A stretch of DNA of 64,000 nt from Leuconostoc kimchii IMSNU 11154. GTDB lineage: Bacteria; Bacillota; Bacilli; Lactobacillales; Lactobacillaceae. The notes under the pieces were generated by a model. It worked only from the letters and a program-made list of their open reading frames with translations, was not told the DNA's origin and did not search any database. Below, one piece after another: positions 9,304 to 17,710 of the stretch. Numbering within the stretch: the stretch's first letter is position 1; the number at the start of each line of letters is the position of its first letter. Position numbers and translations under genes: made by a program. The stretch is taken from the NCBI RefSeq assembly GCF_000092505.1, contig NC_014136.1, positions 1,634,501-1,698,500 on the forward strand. Direction: 5' to 3'.

Positions 9304-9978
9304 ATGCGACGATTATTTGATGAAGAATTAGCAGATCTAGATAATTCATTTACAGAAATGGGGATGCTTGTTGCCCAAACAATTCAAAAATCTGTTCAAT
9401 CATTTGTGGATCATGATCGTGAAGGAGCGAAAGCTATTTTAGAGAATGATCACCAAATTAATGAACGAGAAGCAGCGATTGAAAAGAAAACGTTCGAAAT
9501 GATTGCTTTATATCAACCGGTGACAACTGATTTGCGTGAGATTGTGACCATTTTAAAGGCCGTATCTGTATTAGAGCGTATGGGAGATCAAGCGCGTAAT
9601 ATTGCAAATTCGACCATTCGTGTTAAGGGTACAAAACATATTGCTAGTGTGGAGCAATCCCTTGGTGCTATGGGTGAACAAGTTGCGACAATGGTATCAA
9701 CTGTTATGGAATATTATATTAAAAATGATGCACTTGGTGCGGAAGCTATTGCGGATGAAAATCAATCATTGTCAAAACGTGCAGCACAAGTACGTTTTGA
9801 TTCTGTGGAAGGCATGAAAGAAGATGCGGAATTAGTTGACTCTGCTGCTGATTATCTGGTTATTGCTGGTTATCTGAAGCGCATTGGTGATTATACAACT
9901 GATATTGCTGAATGGATTGTTTATAAACGTACAGGAAAAATTATTGAGTTAAACCCAGGTTATAATTATTTCATTTAA
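9304..9978 (+). CDS. phoU: Phosphate signalling protein PhoU
   Basis: PhoU (224 aa) links Pst transporter activity to the PhoR kinase and dampens Pho signalling when phosphate is plentiful. It consists of two three-helix bundles; the metal-binding repeats are seen as ERMGDQARNIA (first half) and KRIGDYTTDIAEW (second half). The ATG at 9304 follows GAGGAG (9291-9296) with 7 nt spacing; an upstream TTG at 9271 lacks a ribosome site. It is the last gene of the operon, closed by a strong terminator. Confidence 0.96.
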   Translation: MRRLFDEELADLDNSFTEMGMLVAQTIQKSVQSFVDHDREGAKAILENDHQINEREAAIEKKTFEMIALYQPVTTDLREIVTILKAVSVLERMGDQARNIANSTIRVKGTKHIASVEQSLGAMGEQVATMVSTVMEYYIKNDALGAEAIADENQSLSKRAAQVRFDSVEGMKEDAELVDSAADYLVIAGYLKRIGDYTTDIAEWIVYKRTGKIIELNPGYNYFI

Positions 9979-10041
9979 ACTAAGATTAATTGATAGTTAC
10001 GGATCGCTTTGATAGCGCGAAGCAAACGAAAGCGACCAGTT

Positions 10042-10072
10042 AAAACGACTAAACGATAGTTTAGTCGTTTTT
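10042..10072 (+). terminator. Pho operon terminator
   Basis: A 13-bp perfect stem AAAACGACTAAAC / GTTTAGTCGTTTT with the loop GATA ends in T residues. It closes the pstS2-phoU operon. Confidence 0.95.
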
Positions 10073-10098
10073 GTTTCTCAAGATGTGCAAACTTTTGG

Positions 10099-10159
10099 TA
10101 TAATAAAGTAGTACTTAACCATAAGTAAACGTGATATAACAGTATGTTAAGCGCTTACA
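10099..10159 (+). promoter_or_regulatory. Promoter region with cre-like site before yvlD-hprK
   Basis: An extended -10, TGG-TATAAT, is at 10096-10104. The sequence TAAGCGCTTACA (10148-10159) matches the CcpA cre core and differs from the full consensus only at the first two positions (GT in place of TG at 10146-10147). The site lies between this promoter and the yvlD Shine-Dalgarno, so it could act as a roadblock. A second possible -10, TATACT, is near 10165. Confidence 0.5.
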
Positions 10160-10181
10160 ATGTAGTATACTAGGAGGCAAT

Positions 10182-10538
10182 ATGAGGTTCTTGGCACGAT
10201 TAGCGACAACAATGTTAGTTTTTTTAGTGCTTTCAGCACTTTTTCAAGCGCAATTTCGTGTTGATAATTGGTTAACGGCTTTGGGCGCAGCCTTAGTGTT
10301 GGCGTTGTTAAATACAATTATTAAACCAGTTTTGACGATTTTAACGCTACCGTTGACATTTTTAACTTTTGGTTTATTTACAATCGTTATCAATGCGATT
10401 ATGCTCGAATTAACAGCAGGTCTTGTTGGTGGCTTTGACTTTTCAAGTTTCGGTTGGGCTATGTTAACAGCGATTATTTTATCGCTTGTGAACACCATGT
10501 TGACAACTGACTTACGCGTAAACGTAGAAAGAAAATAA
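10182..10538 (+). CDS. Phage-holin-family (YvlD-like) membrane protein
   Basis: Small integral membrane protein (118 aa) with four predicted helices (about 7-24, 30-48, 55-78, 88-107), the pattern of the Mycobacterial 4-TMS holin-like family that includes B. subtilis YvlD. Function is unknown; the holin name is only a family label and there is no prophage here. AGGAGG precedes the ATG. It ends one base before hprK, an arrangement often seen in lactic acid bacteria. Confidence 0.8.
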   Translation: MRFLARLATTMLVFLVLSALFQAQFRVDNWLTALGAALVLALLNTIIKPVLTILTLPLTFLTFGLFTIVINAIMLELTAGLVGGFDFSSFGWAMLTAIILSLVNTMLTTDLRVNVERK

Positions 10539-10539
10539 A

Positions 10540-11502
10540 ATGGCACAAAATTCAGTAACAGTAAAACAATTAGTTGATAATACACGTCTTGAAATTGTGG
10601 CTGGCGCACAATACTTAGAACGTGATATCACAACAGCAGATATCTCACGACCTGGACTTGAAATGACGGGTTACTTTAATTATTATGCGCCAGAACGTGT
10701 GCAGTTGCTTGGTATTACAGAAACGTCGTTTTCAGAACGTATGGGTCATGAAGAATTATTAATGGTCTACCGTCGCATGGCTGACGCTAAAACACCTGCT
10801 TTTGTTGTCTCAACAGGTTTGCCAATTAGCGAGGAACTCAAACAAGCGGCTAATGAGGCACATATTCCAATATTAACGTCAACATTAACTTCTTCGCGTA
10901 TTTTGTCTAATATGACTTATTACTTAGGCGGCCAACTAGCACCACGCGAAAATGTTCACGGTGTCTTAATCGATGTGCATGGTTTAGGTGTGTTGATTAC
11001 AGGAGATGCAGGGATTGGAAAAACAGAATCGGCATTGGAACTAATACAACAAGATAAGGCACGCCTGGTTGCTGATGATCGTGTGGATATTTATCAAGAG
11101 GATGAAGAACGCTTAATTGGTGAGCCAAATGGTGTGCTGCGTAATATGATGGAAATTCGCGGTGTGGGTATTATTGATGTGCAACAAGTTTACGGTGCTG
11201 TATCTGTCCGATCTCATGCAACCATTGCACTGAATATTCATTTGTCCAGTGGTAAAATTGGTGAAGCTAATTTTGACCGTTTGGGGAATGATAATGATAC
11301 GCTTGAAATATTGGGTGTTAAAATTAAACGCATGGTTGTACCTGTTACACCTGGGCGAAACACAGCCAGTGTGATTGATGCAGCCGCGGTTAAGTTTCGA
11401 ACAGCGAATATGGGCATTGACGCTTTAAAAACGTTAGAAAAGCGTATGTCAGCGGAAATGCTGAAAAACGAACAAAAGGACTTGGAGAGTAAAAATGACT
11501 AA
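10540..11502 (+). CDS. hprK: HPr kinase/phosphorylase
   Basis: HprK (320 aa) phosphorylates Ser46 of HPr in response to glycolytic intermediates and reverses it with inorganic phosphate; P-Ser-HPr is the CcpA co-repressor. The C-terminal kinase domain has the P-loop GDAGIGKT at residues 155-162, preceded by the catalytic histidine region DVHGLGV, and the HprK signature MEIRGVGIIDV. It overlaps gpsA by 8 bp. A cre-like site upstream of the operon suggests that CcpA may feed back on its own signalling kinase. Confidence 0.97.
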   Translation: MAQNSVTVKQLVDNTRLEIVAGAQYLERDITTADISRPGLEMTGYFNYYAPERVQLLGITETSFSERMGHEELLMVYRRMADAKTPAFVVSTGLPISEELKQAANEAHIPILTSTLTSSRILSNMTYYLGGQLAPRENVHGVLIDVHGLGVLITGDAGIGKTESALELIQQDKARLVADDRVDIYQEDEERLIGEPNGVLRNMMEIRGVGIIDVQQVYGAVSVRSHATIALNIHLSSGKIGEANFDRLGNDNDTLEILGVKIKRMVVPVTPGRNTASVIDAAAVKFRTANMGIDALKTLEKRMSAEMLKNEQKDLESKND

Positions 11503-12505
11503 GATAGCTGTTCTTGGTGCTGGATCATGGGGCACTGCCTTAGCCAATATTGCTTCGGAAAACGGGCATGACGTCCGCTTATGGACGCATCGTGCTGATC
11601 AAGTGGTAGAAATTAACCAACAACACCAAAATGTTAAATATTTGCCAGATGCGACGTTAACTGACCGTTTGGTAGCAACCAACGATATGTTGGTAGCTGT
11701 TAAAGATGTTGATATCGTGCTCAGTGTGGTACCAACTAAGGCTGTTCGACAAGTAGCACAACAACTAACGAAAGCCCTGCAAGAACTGTCTCAAAAAGTG
11801 ATTTTAGCGCATGCAACAAAGGGATTGGAACCAGGGACCTACAAACGTATTTCAGAGATGTTGGCTGAAGAAGTACCAGAGGCTAACCGTTCAGCGTTAG
11901 TGGTTGTTTCGGGGCCTTCACATGCTGAAGATGTTATCAAACACGACTTGACGGCTGTTTCGATTGGTAGTTCAGATGAATCAGCTGCAAAGTTGTTGCA
12001 GTTAGCATTGTCTAATCATAATTTTCGAGCATATACAAACCATGATTTATTGGGTTCAGAGTTATTTGCAGCGTTAAAAAATATTGTTGCAATTGGATCT
12101 GGTATGTTAATTGGATTGGGTTATGGCGCAAATGCTCAAGCAGCGTTGATAACAAGAAGCCTAGTTGAGATGCGTGAACTTGGCTTGGCTATGGGTGCTA
12201 AAGAGTCAACGTTATATGAGCTTGCGGGTATTGGTGATTTGATTGTGACAGGTATGTCACCAAATTCACGTAACTATCGCGCTGGTGTAGCACTTGGTAA
12301 GGGTAGAGATTTGCAACAGGTTATTGACGATATGGGGATGGTTATTGAAGGTGTGAGCACCACAAAGGCTGTTTATGATTTTTCAAAAACGTACCATGTT
12401 AACATGCCAATAACGGATGCGATATATCAGGCACTATACGAAAATAAGCCTCTGCGTGAGGTCATTAAAGACCTTATGTCACGTCCGCTTAAGTCTGAAG
12501 ATTGA
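11495..12505 (+). CDS. gpsA: Glycerol-3-phosphate dehydrogenase [NAD(P)+]
   Basis: Makes sn-glycerol-3-phosphate from dihydroxyacetone phosphate for phospholipid and lipoteichoic acid synthesis. 336 aa with an N-terminal Rossmann motif GAGSWGTALA (7-16), the substrate-site stretch LFAALKNIVAIGSG with the catalytic lysine, and the GxGDLIVT loop. It overlaps hprK by 8 bp. In many lactobacilli lgt lies between hprK and gpsA; it is absent here. Confidence 0.97.
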   Translation: MTKIAVLGAGSWGTALANIASENGHDVRLWTHRADQVVEINQQHQNVKYLPDATLTDRLVATNDMLVAVKDVDIVLSVVPTKAVRQVAQQLTKALQELSQKVILAHATKGLEPGTYKRISEMLAEEVPEANRSALVVVSGPSHAEDVIKHDLTAVSIGSSDESAAKLLQLALSNHNFRAYTNHDLLGSELFAALKNIVAIGSGMLIGLGYGANAQAALITRSLVEMRELGLAMGAKESTLYELAGIGDLIVTGMSPNSRNYRAGVALGKGRDLQQVIDDMGMVIEGVSTTKAVYDFSKTYHVNMPITDAIYQALYENKPLREVIKDLMSRPLKSED

Positions 12506-12553
12506 TTTAATCTAACGTTTAAACGAAGAATAAGAAAGAGAGTAGTCATAAAA

Positions 12554-13426
12554 ATGAAACCAGTACGTAAAGCAATTATTCCAGCAGCCGGACTAGGCAC
12601 ACGTTTCTTGCCAGCAACAAAAGCATTGGCTAAAGAAATGTTACCAATTGTTGATACACCAACAATAGAATACATCGTTCGTGAGGCCATTGCTTCGGGA
12701 ATTGAGGATATTGTCATTGTTGATGGCAAATCAAAGCGATCAATTGAAGATCATTTTGATTCAAATCCTGAGTTGGAGAATAACTTGCGCGACAAGGGTA
12801 AAGATGAGTTGCTCAAGATTGTTCAGGAAACGACGGATATTAATATGTATTTTATTCGTCAATCACATCCTAAAGGTTTAGGAGATGCCGTGTTAACGGC
12901 CAAAGCCTTTATTGGTGACGAACCATTTGTGGTGTTACTAGGTGATGATTTAATGGAGGACGAAGTGCCATTGACAAAGCAACTAATCCAACGCTATGAA
13001 GAGACTGGTGAATCAACATTAGCTGTTATGAAAGTACCACATGATCAGGTTTCTGAATATGGCGTGATTGATCCGGCAGCAGAAGCTTCAAATGGCCTAT
13101 ACCGTGTTAAATCATTTGTTGAAAAGCCTAAGCCAGAAGATGCGCCATCTGATTTAGCAATTATTGGGCGTTATTTGTTAACGCCTGAAATATTTGAAGA
13201 ATTAGAAAACACAAAGCCAGGCAAGGGTAATGAAATACAACTAACAGATGCGATTGATTCATTGAATAATCGTCAACATGTTTATGCACATCAATTTAAA
13301 GGCAATCGTTATGACATCGGTTCAAAAATTGGTTTCTTAGAAACAAACATTGAGTTTGGTCTGAAGCACCCACAAACCAAAGATCAATTACGCGCCTACA
13401 TTAAAGAATTAGCAGCAAAACTTTAA
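12554..13426 (+). CDS. galU: UTP-glucose-1-phosphate uridylyltransferase
   Basis: Makes UDP-glucose from glucose-1-phosphate and UTP (290 aa). The nucleotide-binding motif [21 protein letters not shown] is near the N-terminus (residues about 10-30, quoted in part), followed by the [11 protein letters not shown] and [14 protein letters not shown] elements. UDP-glucose supplies glycolipid, teichoic acid and exopolysaccharide synthesis, linking this gene to the phosphoglucomutase at 17711. GAAAGAGAG precedes the ATG. Confidence 0.96.
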   Translation: MKPVRKAIIPAAGLGTRFLPATKALAKEMLPIVDTPTIEYIVREAIASGIEDIVIVDGKSKRSIEDHFDSNPELENNLRDKGKDELLKIVQETTDINMYFIRQSHPKGLGDAVLTAKAFIGDEPFVVLLGDDLMEDEVPLTKQLIQRYEETGESTLAVMKVPHDQVSEYGVIDPAAEASNGLYRVKSFVEKPKPEDAPSDLAIIGRYLLTPEIFEELENTKPGKGNEIQLTDAIDSLNNRQHVYAHQFKGNRYDIGSKIGFLETNIEFGLKHPQTKDQLRAYIKELAAKL

Positions 13427-13578
13427 GATTGAGGTATCGTTTAAGGGGTATTAATGTGTTTAAGCTGAGCGAAACATCATAAAATGGGTTCGCTAATAGC
13501 AAATCGTTACGCTCGACAAATGGTCTAAACGCGTGTAAAATTGGGTTAACAAAAAGTAAGTGAAATGAGGGTTATTCG

Positions 13579-14526
13579 ATGGCAGATTATAAGCGGTATG
13601 ATGTTGTGATTATTGGGGCAGGACCTGCCGGCATGACAGCTGCTACCTATGCCTCACGTGCTAATTTATCAGTTTTGATGTTGGATCGTGGTATATATGG
13701 CGGGCAAATGAACAATACAGCCGAGGTTGAAAACTATCCAGGATTTGATTCGATTTTAGGACCAGATTTATCAGAAAAGATGTATGCCTCTTCAACCCAA
13801 TTTGGCGCTGAGTATGGCTTCGGGGTTGTTGAAAATATTGAAATAGAAGGACATAATAAAATTATTCATACGGATATGGATAATTACATTGCTAAGGCGG
13901 TTATTATTGCTACAGGTTCAGAACATACGCATTTAGGTGTTGATGGTGAAGAAGATTATCAAGGTCGTGGTGTGAGTTACTGTGCTGTATGCGATGGGGC
14001 ATTCTTCCGCAATGATGATGTTGTTGTCATTGGTGGTGGTGATTCTGCTGTTGAAGAGGGGCTATATTTAGCTAATGTTGTTAAGTCAGTCACGGTGTTA
14101 CATCGTCGTGATAAACTTCGTGCACAACAGATCACTCAAGAACGGGCTTTTGATAATGATAAGATGTCATTTCGTTGGCATACCGAAGTGACTGAAATTC
14201 TGGGTGACGGAGATAAAGTTACCGGTGTTCGCGTTATTAATAATCAAACGCAAGAAGTATCTGAGATTGCTACAGGCGGTGTTTTTGTATATGTTGGTCT
14301 AAAACCTAATACACAAGGACTCGAAAATTTAAATATTACGGATAAAGCCGGTTGGATAATGACAGATGATCGTATGCGGACAGCTGTTGATGGTATCTTT
14401 GCTGTCGGCGATGTTCGAGCAAAAGAATTGCGTCAAATCACAACTGCTGTTGGTGACGGTAGTGTGGCCGGTCAGGGCGTCTATGATTATATTAGTGCCT
14501 TACCTGCTGAAGTTAAATCAGTATAA
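13579..14526 (+). CDS. trxB: Thioredoxin-disulfide reductase
   Basis: NADPH-dependent flavoprotein that keeps thioredoxin reduced (315 aa). The FAD-binding motif GAGPAGMTAATYA is at the N-terminus, the redox-active pair C135-A-V-C138 follows GVSY, the NADPH-binding GGGDSAVEEGLYLA lies in the middle and the C-terminal FAD motif is GIFAVGDVR. A 152-nt gap after galU has no clear terminator. A strong terminator directly follows trxB. Confidence 0.97.
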   Translation: MADYKRYDVVIIGAGPAGMTAATYASRANLSVLMLDRGIYGGQMNNTAEVENYPGFDSILGPDLSEKMYASSTQFGAEYGFGVVENIEIEGHNKIIHTDMDNYIAKAVIIATGSEHTHLGVDGEEDYQGRGVSYCAVCDGAFFRNDDVVVIGGGDSAVEEGLYLANVVKSVTVLHRRDKLRAQQITQERAFDNDKMSFRWHTEVTEILGDGDKVTGVRVINNQTQEVSEIATGGVFVYVGLKPNTQGLENLNITDKAGWIMTDDRMRTAVDGIFAVGDVRAKELRQITTAVGDGSVAGQGVYDYISALPAEVKSV

Positions 14527-14535
14527 TGCCTTTTT

Positions 14536-14567
14536 AAAAGTAAATTGTTAGCAATTTACTTTTTTTA
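14536..14567 (+). terminator. trxB terminator
   Basis: A 12-bp stem AAAAGTAAATTG / CAATTTACTTTT with the loop TTAG is followed by T residues. It closes the yvlD-hprK-gpsA-galU-trxB run. Confidence 0.92.
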
Positions 14568-14688
14568 TTAAGTAAAAAATAAAAAAAGTTTTTATTTTTA
14601 TTTTCTCATAAAAATGAGTAATTATCTGATAAATGAACATTGTAAATTTTCTGAAAATAAACACTTCTATTTTCATCTTGAAAAGCGT

Positions 14689-14717
14689 TTGACAATTAAG
14701 GTGCAAGCGGTTACAAT
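14689..14717 (+). promoter_or_regulatory. Promoter with overlapping CcpA cre site
   Basis: TTGACA (14689-14694), 17 bp, TACAAT (14712-14717). TGCAAGCGGTTACA (14702-14715) matches the cre consensus TGNAANCGNWNNCA at every fixed position and covers the spacer and -10. CcpA bound here should block RNA polymerase, giving carbon catabolite repression of the transporter and probably the sucrose phosphorylase downstream. Confidence 0.85.
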
Positions 14718-14764
14718 TATTTGTGTTAAGTTGCACAAAGAAAGTGTTTTTTTGTTTAAAAAAG

Positions 14765-14774
14765 GAACCGGTTC
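14765..14774 (+). promoter_or_regulatory. LacI/GalR-type operator palindrome
   Basis: GAACCGGTTC is a perfect 10-bp palindrome with the central CG typical of LacI-family operators. It lies about 40-50 nt downstream of the TSS predicted from the promoter at 14689 and about 30 nt before the MFS start. A dedicated sugar repressor is implied, but none is encoded in the window. Confidence 0.55.
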
Positions 14775-14800
14775 TAAGCTGATATTTTAAGGAGAAAATA

Positions 14801-15994
14801 ATGCAAAGTCAAGATAAATGGGTTACCAAAATCGCATTTCTGGCTATTTCATTCATGTTAACTAGCGCCTATGCGATCAATGGGGCCATGCCTCAAATGA
14901 CAAAAGCTTTAGGTGTGTCTGCAACACAGGTACAGGCTTTGGCAACGACACCATCAATTGTTGTCACTGTGTTTGTGCTATTAAGTTCGTTTATCGCAGC
15001 CAAGCTAGGTGATAAAAAGACGATTATCTTAGGTCTATTTTTAGTCGGTGTTGCAGGAGTTGTGCCTTTTTTTGTTAATTCGTACTATGCTATTTTGGTA
15101 TCAAGAATGGTATTAGGTGCAGGTCTTGGTATTTTTAATTCACTAGCTGTTTCGATGATTGCTGTGATGTATCAAGGTCAAACAAGAGCAACAATGCTCG
15201 GTTGGCGTGCAGCAGTAGAACAAATTGGTCAAGCAGTTTTGACGTTTGTCGCTGGCTTGCTTTTGAATATTAACTGGCATGCAACATTTTTGGTTTATCT
15301 TTTGGCCTTCCCAATTCTTTATTTGTTCTACCTTCGCGTACCAGATACGTCAGAAATGTTAGCTGATCACACAGCAGAGGAAAAAACAGAGAAAGTTCAA
15401 GTTGATTCACCAAAATCAATTAGTCCACTTGTTTGGGTTTTGACGTTGTTTGCTGCATTTTTAGTGATTGACTACATGGCAATTCAACTTAGCTTCCCAT
15501 TCATGGCGCAGAGTGCTGGTGTGTCAGGTTTGTTAGTATCAACAATCTTATCATTTATGTTAGTTGCCGCAATGGTTGGTGGTTTAGTGTATGGTGGTAT
15601 GCAGAAGTTGTTTGGTCGATTTACTTTACAGGTTGGTTTACTATTAATGGCAGTATCTAACTTTTTAGTAGCTTTCTCAAACCACAATTTCATCATGTTA
15701 ACAGTGGGTGTCCTGCTAATAGGATTCCCAATGCAATTGATATCACCATTTATTTTTAGTCAATTACCTAATTTAGCACCATTAAAGAAACAACCATTTG
15801 TGACATCAATTGTATTGATTGGATTTAACGTTGGTGTCTTTGTTGAACCATTTATCATTTCACTTTTGTCTAAAGTAATGGGCAATGCAACAAGCAGCGT
15901 TGATGAAGCAGCGTATACAACGATCCCACTATTAGGCGTTATTTTGTTAATTATTGCAGTCATAACATTTGTTACAAACCGAAAAAAAGCTTAA
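14801..15994 (+). CDS. MFS transporter
   Basis: Major facilitator (397 aa, about 12 helices) with a DHA1-like pattern: LSSFIAAKLGDKKTIILG is the loop 2-3 motif A and a central hydrophilic loop lies at about 188-205. Substrate is not readable from sequence. The family suggests proton-coupled export, whereas the position before sucrose phosphorylase and the cre/LacI-type control suggest a sugar-related role. GGAG precedes the ATG. No T-tract terminator separates it from the next gene. Confidence 0.85.
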   Translation: MQSQDKWVTKIAFLAISFMLTSAYAINGAMPQMTKALGVSATQVQALATTPSIVVTVFVLLSSFIAAKLGDKKTIILGLFLVGVAGVVPFFVNSYYAILVSRMVLGAGLGIFNSLAVSMIAVMYQGQTRATMLGWRAAVEQIGQAVLTFVAGLLLNINWHATFLVYLLAFPILYLFYLRVPDTSEMLADHTAEEKTEKVQVDSPKSISPLVWVLTLFAAFLVIDYMAIQLSFPFMAQSAGVSGLLVSTILSFMLVAAMVGGLVYGGMQKLFGRFTLQVGLLLMAVSNFLVAFSNHNFIMLTVGVLLIGFPMQLISPFIFSQLPNLAPLKKQPFVTSIVLIGFNVGVFVEPFIISLLSKVMGNATSSVDEAAYTTIPLLGVILLIIAVITFVTNRKKA

Positions 15995-16006
15995 TCAATT
16001 TTAAAT

Positions 16007-16027
16007 TTGCGCCTTCAGGTGGCGCAA
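16007..16027 (+). other. Intercistronic hairpin
   Basis: TTGCGCC / GGCGCAA is a 7-bp stem with a 7-nt loop and no T tract. It could stabilise or separate the MFS and sucrose phosphorylase parts of a common transcript. Confidence 0.4.
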
Positions 16028-16087
16028 TAAAAGTAACCAAAATTCTATGATAGTATGCACAATGTTTACACAAGGAGAACGGAAACC

Positions 16088-17539
16088 ATGAAAAAACTGA
16101 CAAACGAAGCAATGCTTATCACATATGCTGACTCACTTGGAAAGAACTTAAAGGAACTTAATCAAGTATTGACTAACGAACTTGATGGTGTCGTGGGTGG
16201 CGTTCACGTCTTACCATTTTTCCCATCAACTGGCGATCGTGGCTTTGCACCTGAAGAATACGAAACAGTAGATCCAAAGTTTGGTGACTGGTCTGATGTT
16301 GAAAAATTAGCAGATAAGTATTACTTAATGTTTGATTTTATGTTGAACCATATTTCACCACAATCAAAGTACTTCCAAGACTTTTTGGAAAAGAAGGAAG
16401 AGTCAGAATATTATGATATGTTCTTGAAGTATTCAGAATTTTGGCCAGAAAACCGTCCAACAGATGCAGATATTGATATGATCTACAAGCGTAAGGATAA
16501 GGCACCGTTTGCTCCTGTGACATTTGCTGACGGTACAACTGACCAAGTTTGGAACACATTTGGTGATCAACAAATGGATTTGGATGTTACTAAAGAAGTA
16601 ACAAAGAAGTTTATTAAAGATTCATTGGTTAATTTGGCTCATCATGGTGCTTCTGTTATTCGTTTGGATGCCTTCGCATATGCTATTAAAAAGTTAGACA
16701 CAAATGATTTCTTCGTTGAACCTGAAATTTGGGCTATTTTAGATGAAGTACGTGAAATTTTGGCCGCAGAAGGTTCAGAAGTATTACCTGAAATTCATGA
16801 ACACTACAAAATTGTTCGTAAAATTACTGATCATGACATGTATTCATACGACTTTGCATTACCATTATTGACATTGTATTCACTATACTCAGGTAAGACA
16901 AACCGTATTGCTGATTGGCTACGTCAAAGTCCAATGAAGCAATTCACAACATTGGATACGCATGACGGTATTGGCGTTGTTGATGCAAAAGATTTGTTGA
17001 CTCAAGAAGAAACAGATTTCACAACTGAAGAAATGTATAAGGTTGGGGCAAATGTTAAGAAGATATTCTCTTCAGCTGCTTACAACAACTTGGATATTTA
17101 TCAAATTAACACAACTTACTATTCAGCATTGGGTAACAACGACGCAGCTTACTTATTAGCACGTGCCACACAAATCTTTGCGCCTGGTATTCCACAAATT
17201 TATTATGTTGGTTTGCTTGCTGGTGAAAATGATATCGAACTTTTGGAAAGCTCAAAAGAAGGTCGTAACATTAACCGCCATTATTATGATTTGGCTGAAA
17301 TTGCTGAAACAACAAAGCGACCAGTAGTTTCAAACTTGTTTGATTTGCTACGCTTCCGCAATACAAGCGCTGCCTTTGATTTAGAAGGTAAAATTGAAGT
17401 TGTTAATGATGGTGAAAATGAATTAACAGTAACACGTTCATCAGCAGATGGTAAGACAGTCGCTGTATTGGATGCTAACTTTGCAACTAAAAACTTTACT
17501 GTAACTGAAAATGGTAAAGAAATATTTACGACAAAGTAA
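16088..17539 (+). CDS. Sucrose phosphorylase (GH13 subfamily 18)
   Basis: Cytoplasmic enzyme that splits sucrose with phosphate into glucose-1-phosphate and fructose, saving ATP. 483 aa from the ATG at 16088, chosen because AAGGAG sits about 10 nt upstream; longer starts lack a ribosome site. Catalytic residues are the nucleophile D194 (RLDAF), acid/base E235 (LPEIHEHY) and stabiliser D293 (DTHDG). The N-terminal [11 protein letters not shown] and the [15 protein letters not shown] stretch are hallmarks of the subfamily. A role on sucrose-6'-phosphate or another glucoside cannot be excluded. Product glucose-1-phosphate feeds the phosphoglucomutase next door. Confidence 0.9.
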   Translation: MKKLTNEAMLITYADSLGKNLKELNQVLTNELDGVVGGVHVLPFFPSTGDRGFAPEEYETVDPKFGDWSDVEKLADKYYLMFDFMLNHISPQSKYFQDFLEKKEESEYYDMFLKYSEFWPENRPTDADIDMIYKRKDKAPFAPVTFADGTTDQVWNTFGDQQMDLDVTKEVTKKFIKDSLVNLAHHGASVIRLDAFAYAIKKLDTNDFFVEPEIWAILDEVREILAAEGSEVLPEIHEHYKIVRKITDHDMYSYDFALPLLTLYSLYSGKTNRIADWLRQSPMKQFTTLDTHDGIGVVDAKDLLTQEETDFTTEEMYKVGANVKKIFSSAAYNNLDIYQINTTYYSALGNNDAAYLLARATQIFAPGIPQIYYVGLLAGENDIELLESSKEGRNINRHYYDLAEIAETTKRPVVSNLFDLLRFRNTSAAFDLEGKIEVVNDGENELTVTRSSADGKTVAVLDANFATKNFTVTENGKEIFTTK

Positions 17540-17550
17540 TTGTCATATTC

Positions 17551-17573
17551 AAAAAGCGCCTAGGCGCTTTTTT
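17551..17573 (+). terminator. Sucrose phosphorylase terminator
   Basis: AAAAAGCGC / GCGCTTTTT with the loop CTAG, ending in T residues. Confidence 0.92.
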
Positions 17574-17710
17574 GCTAGGATAAATTAATGATTACGCTGT
17601 ATTTTTAAAATGATACGAAATTAACAGCCTTGTAAATATGATACTTAACTTATCTGTTTGCAAAGAATTAAAGTTTGTTATAATGAACTTATAAAATATA
17701 GGAGAAAAAC

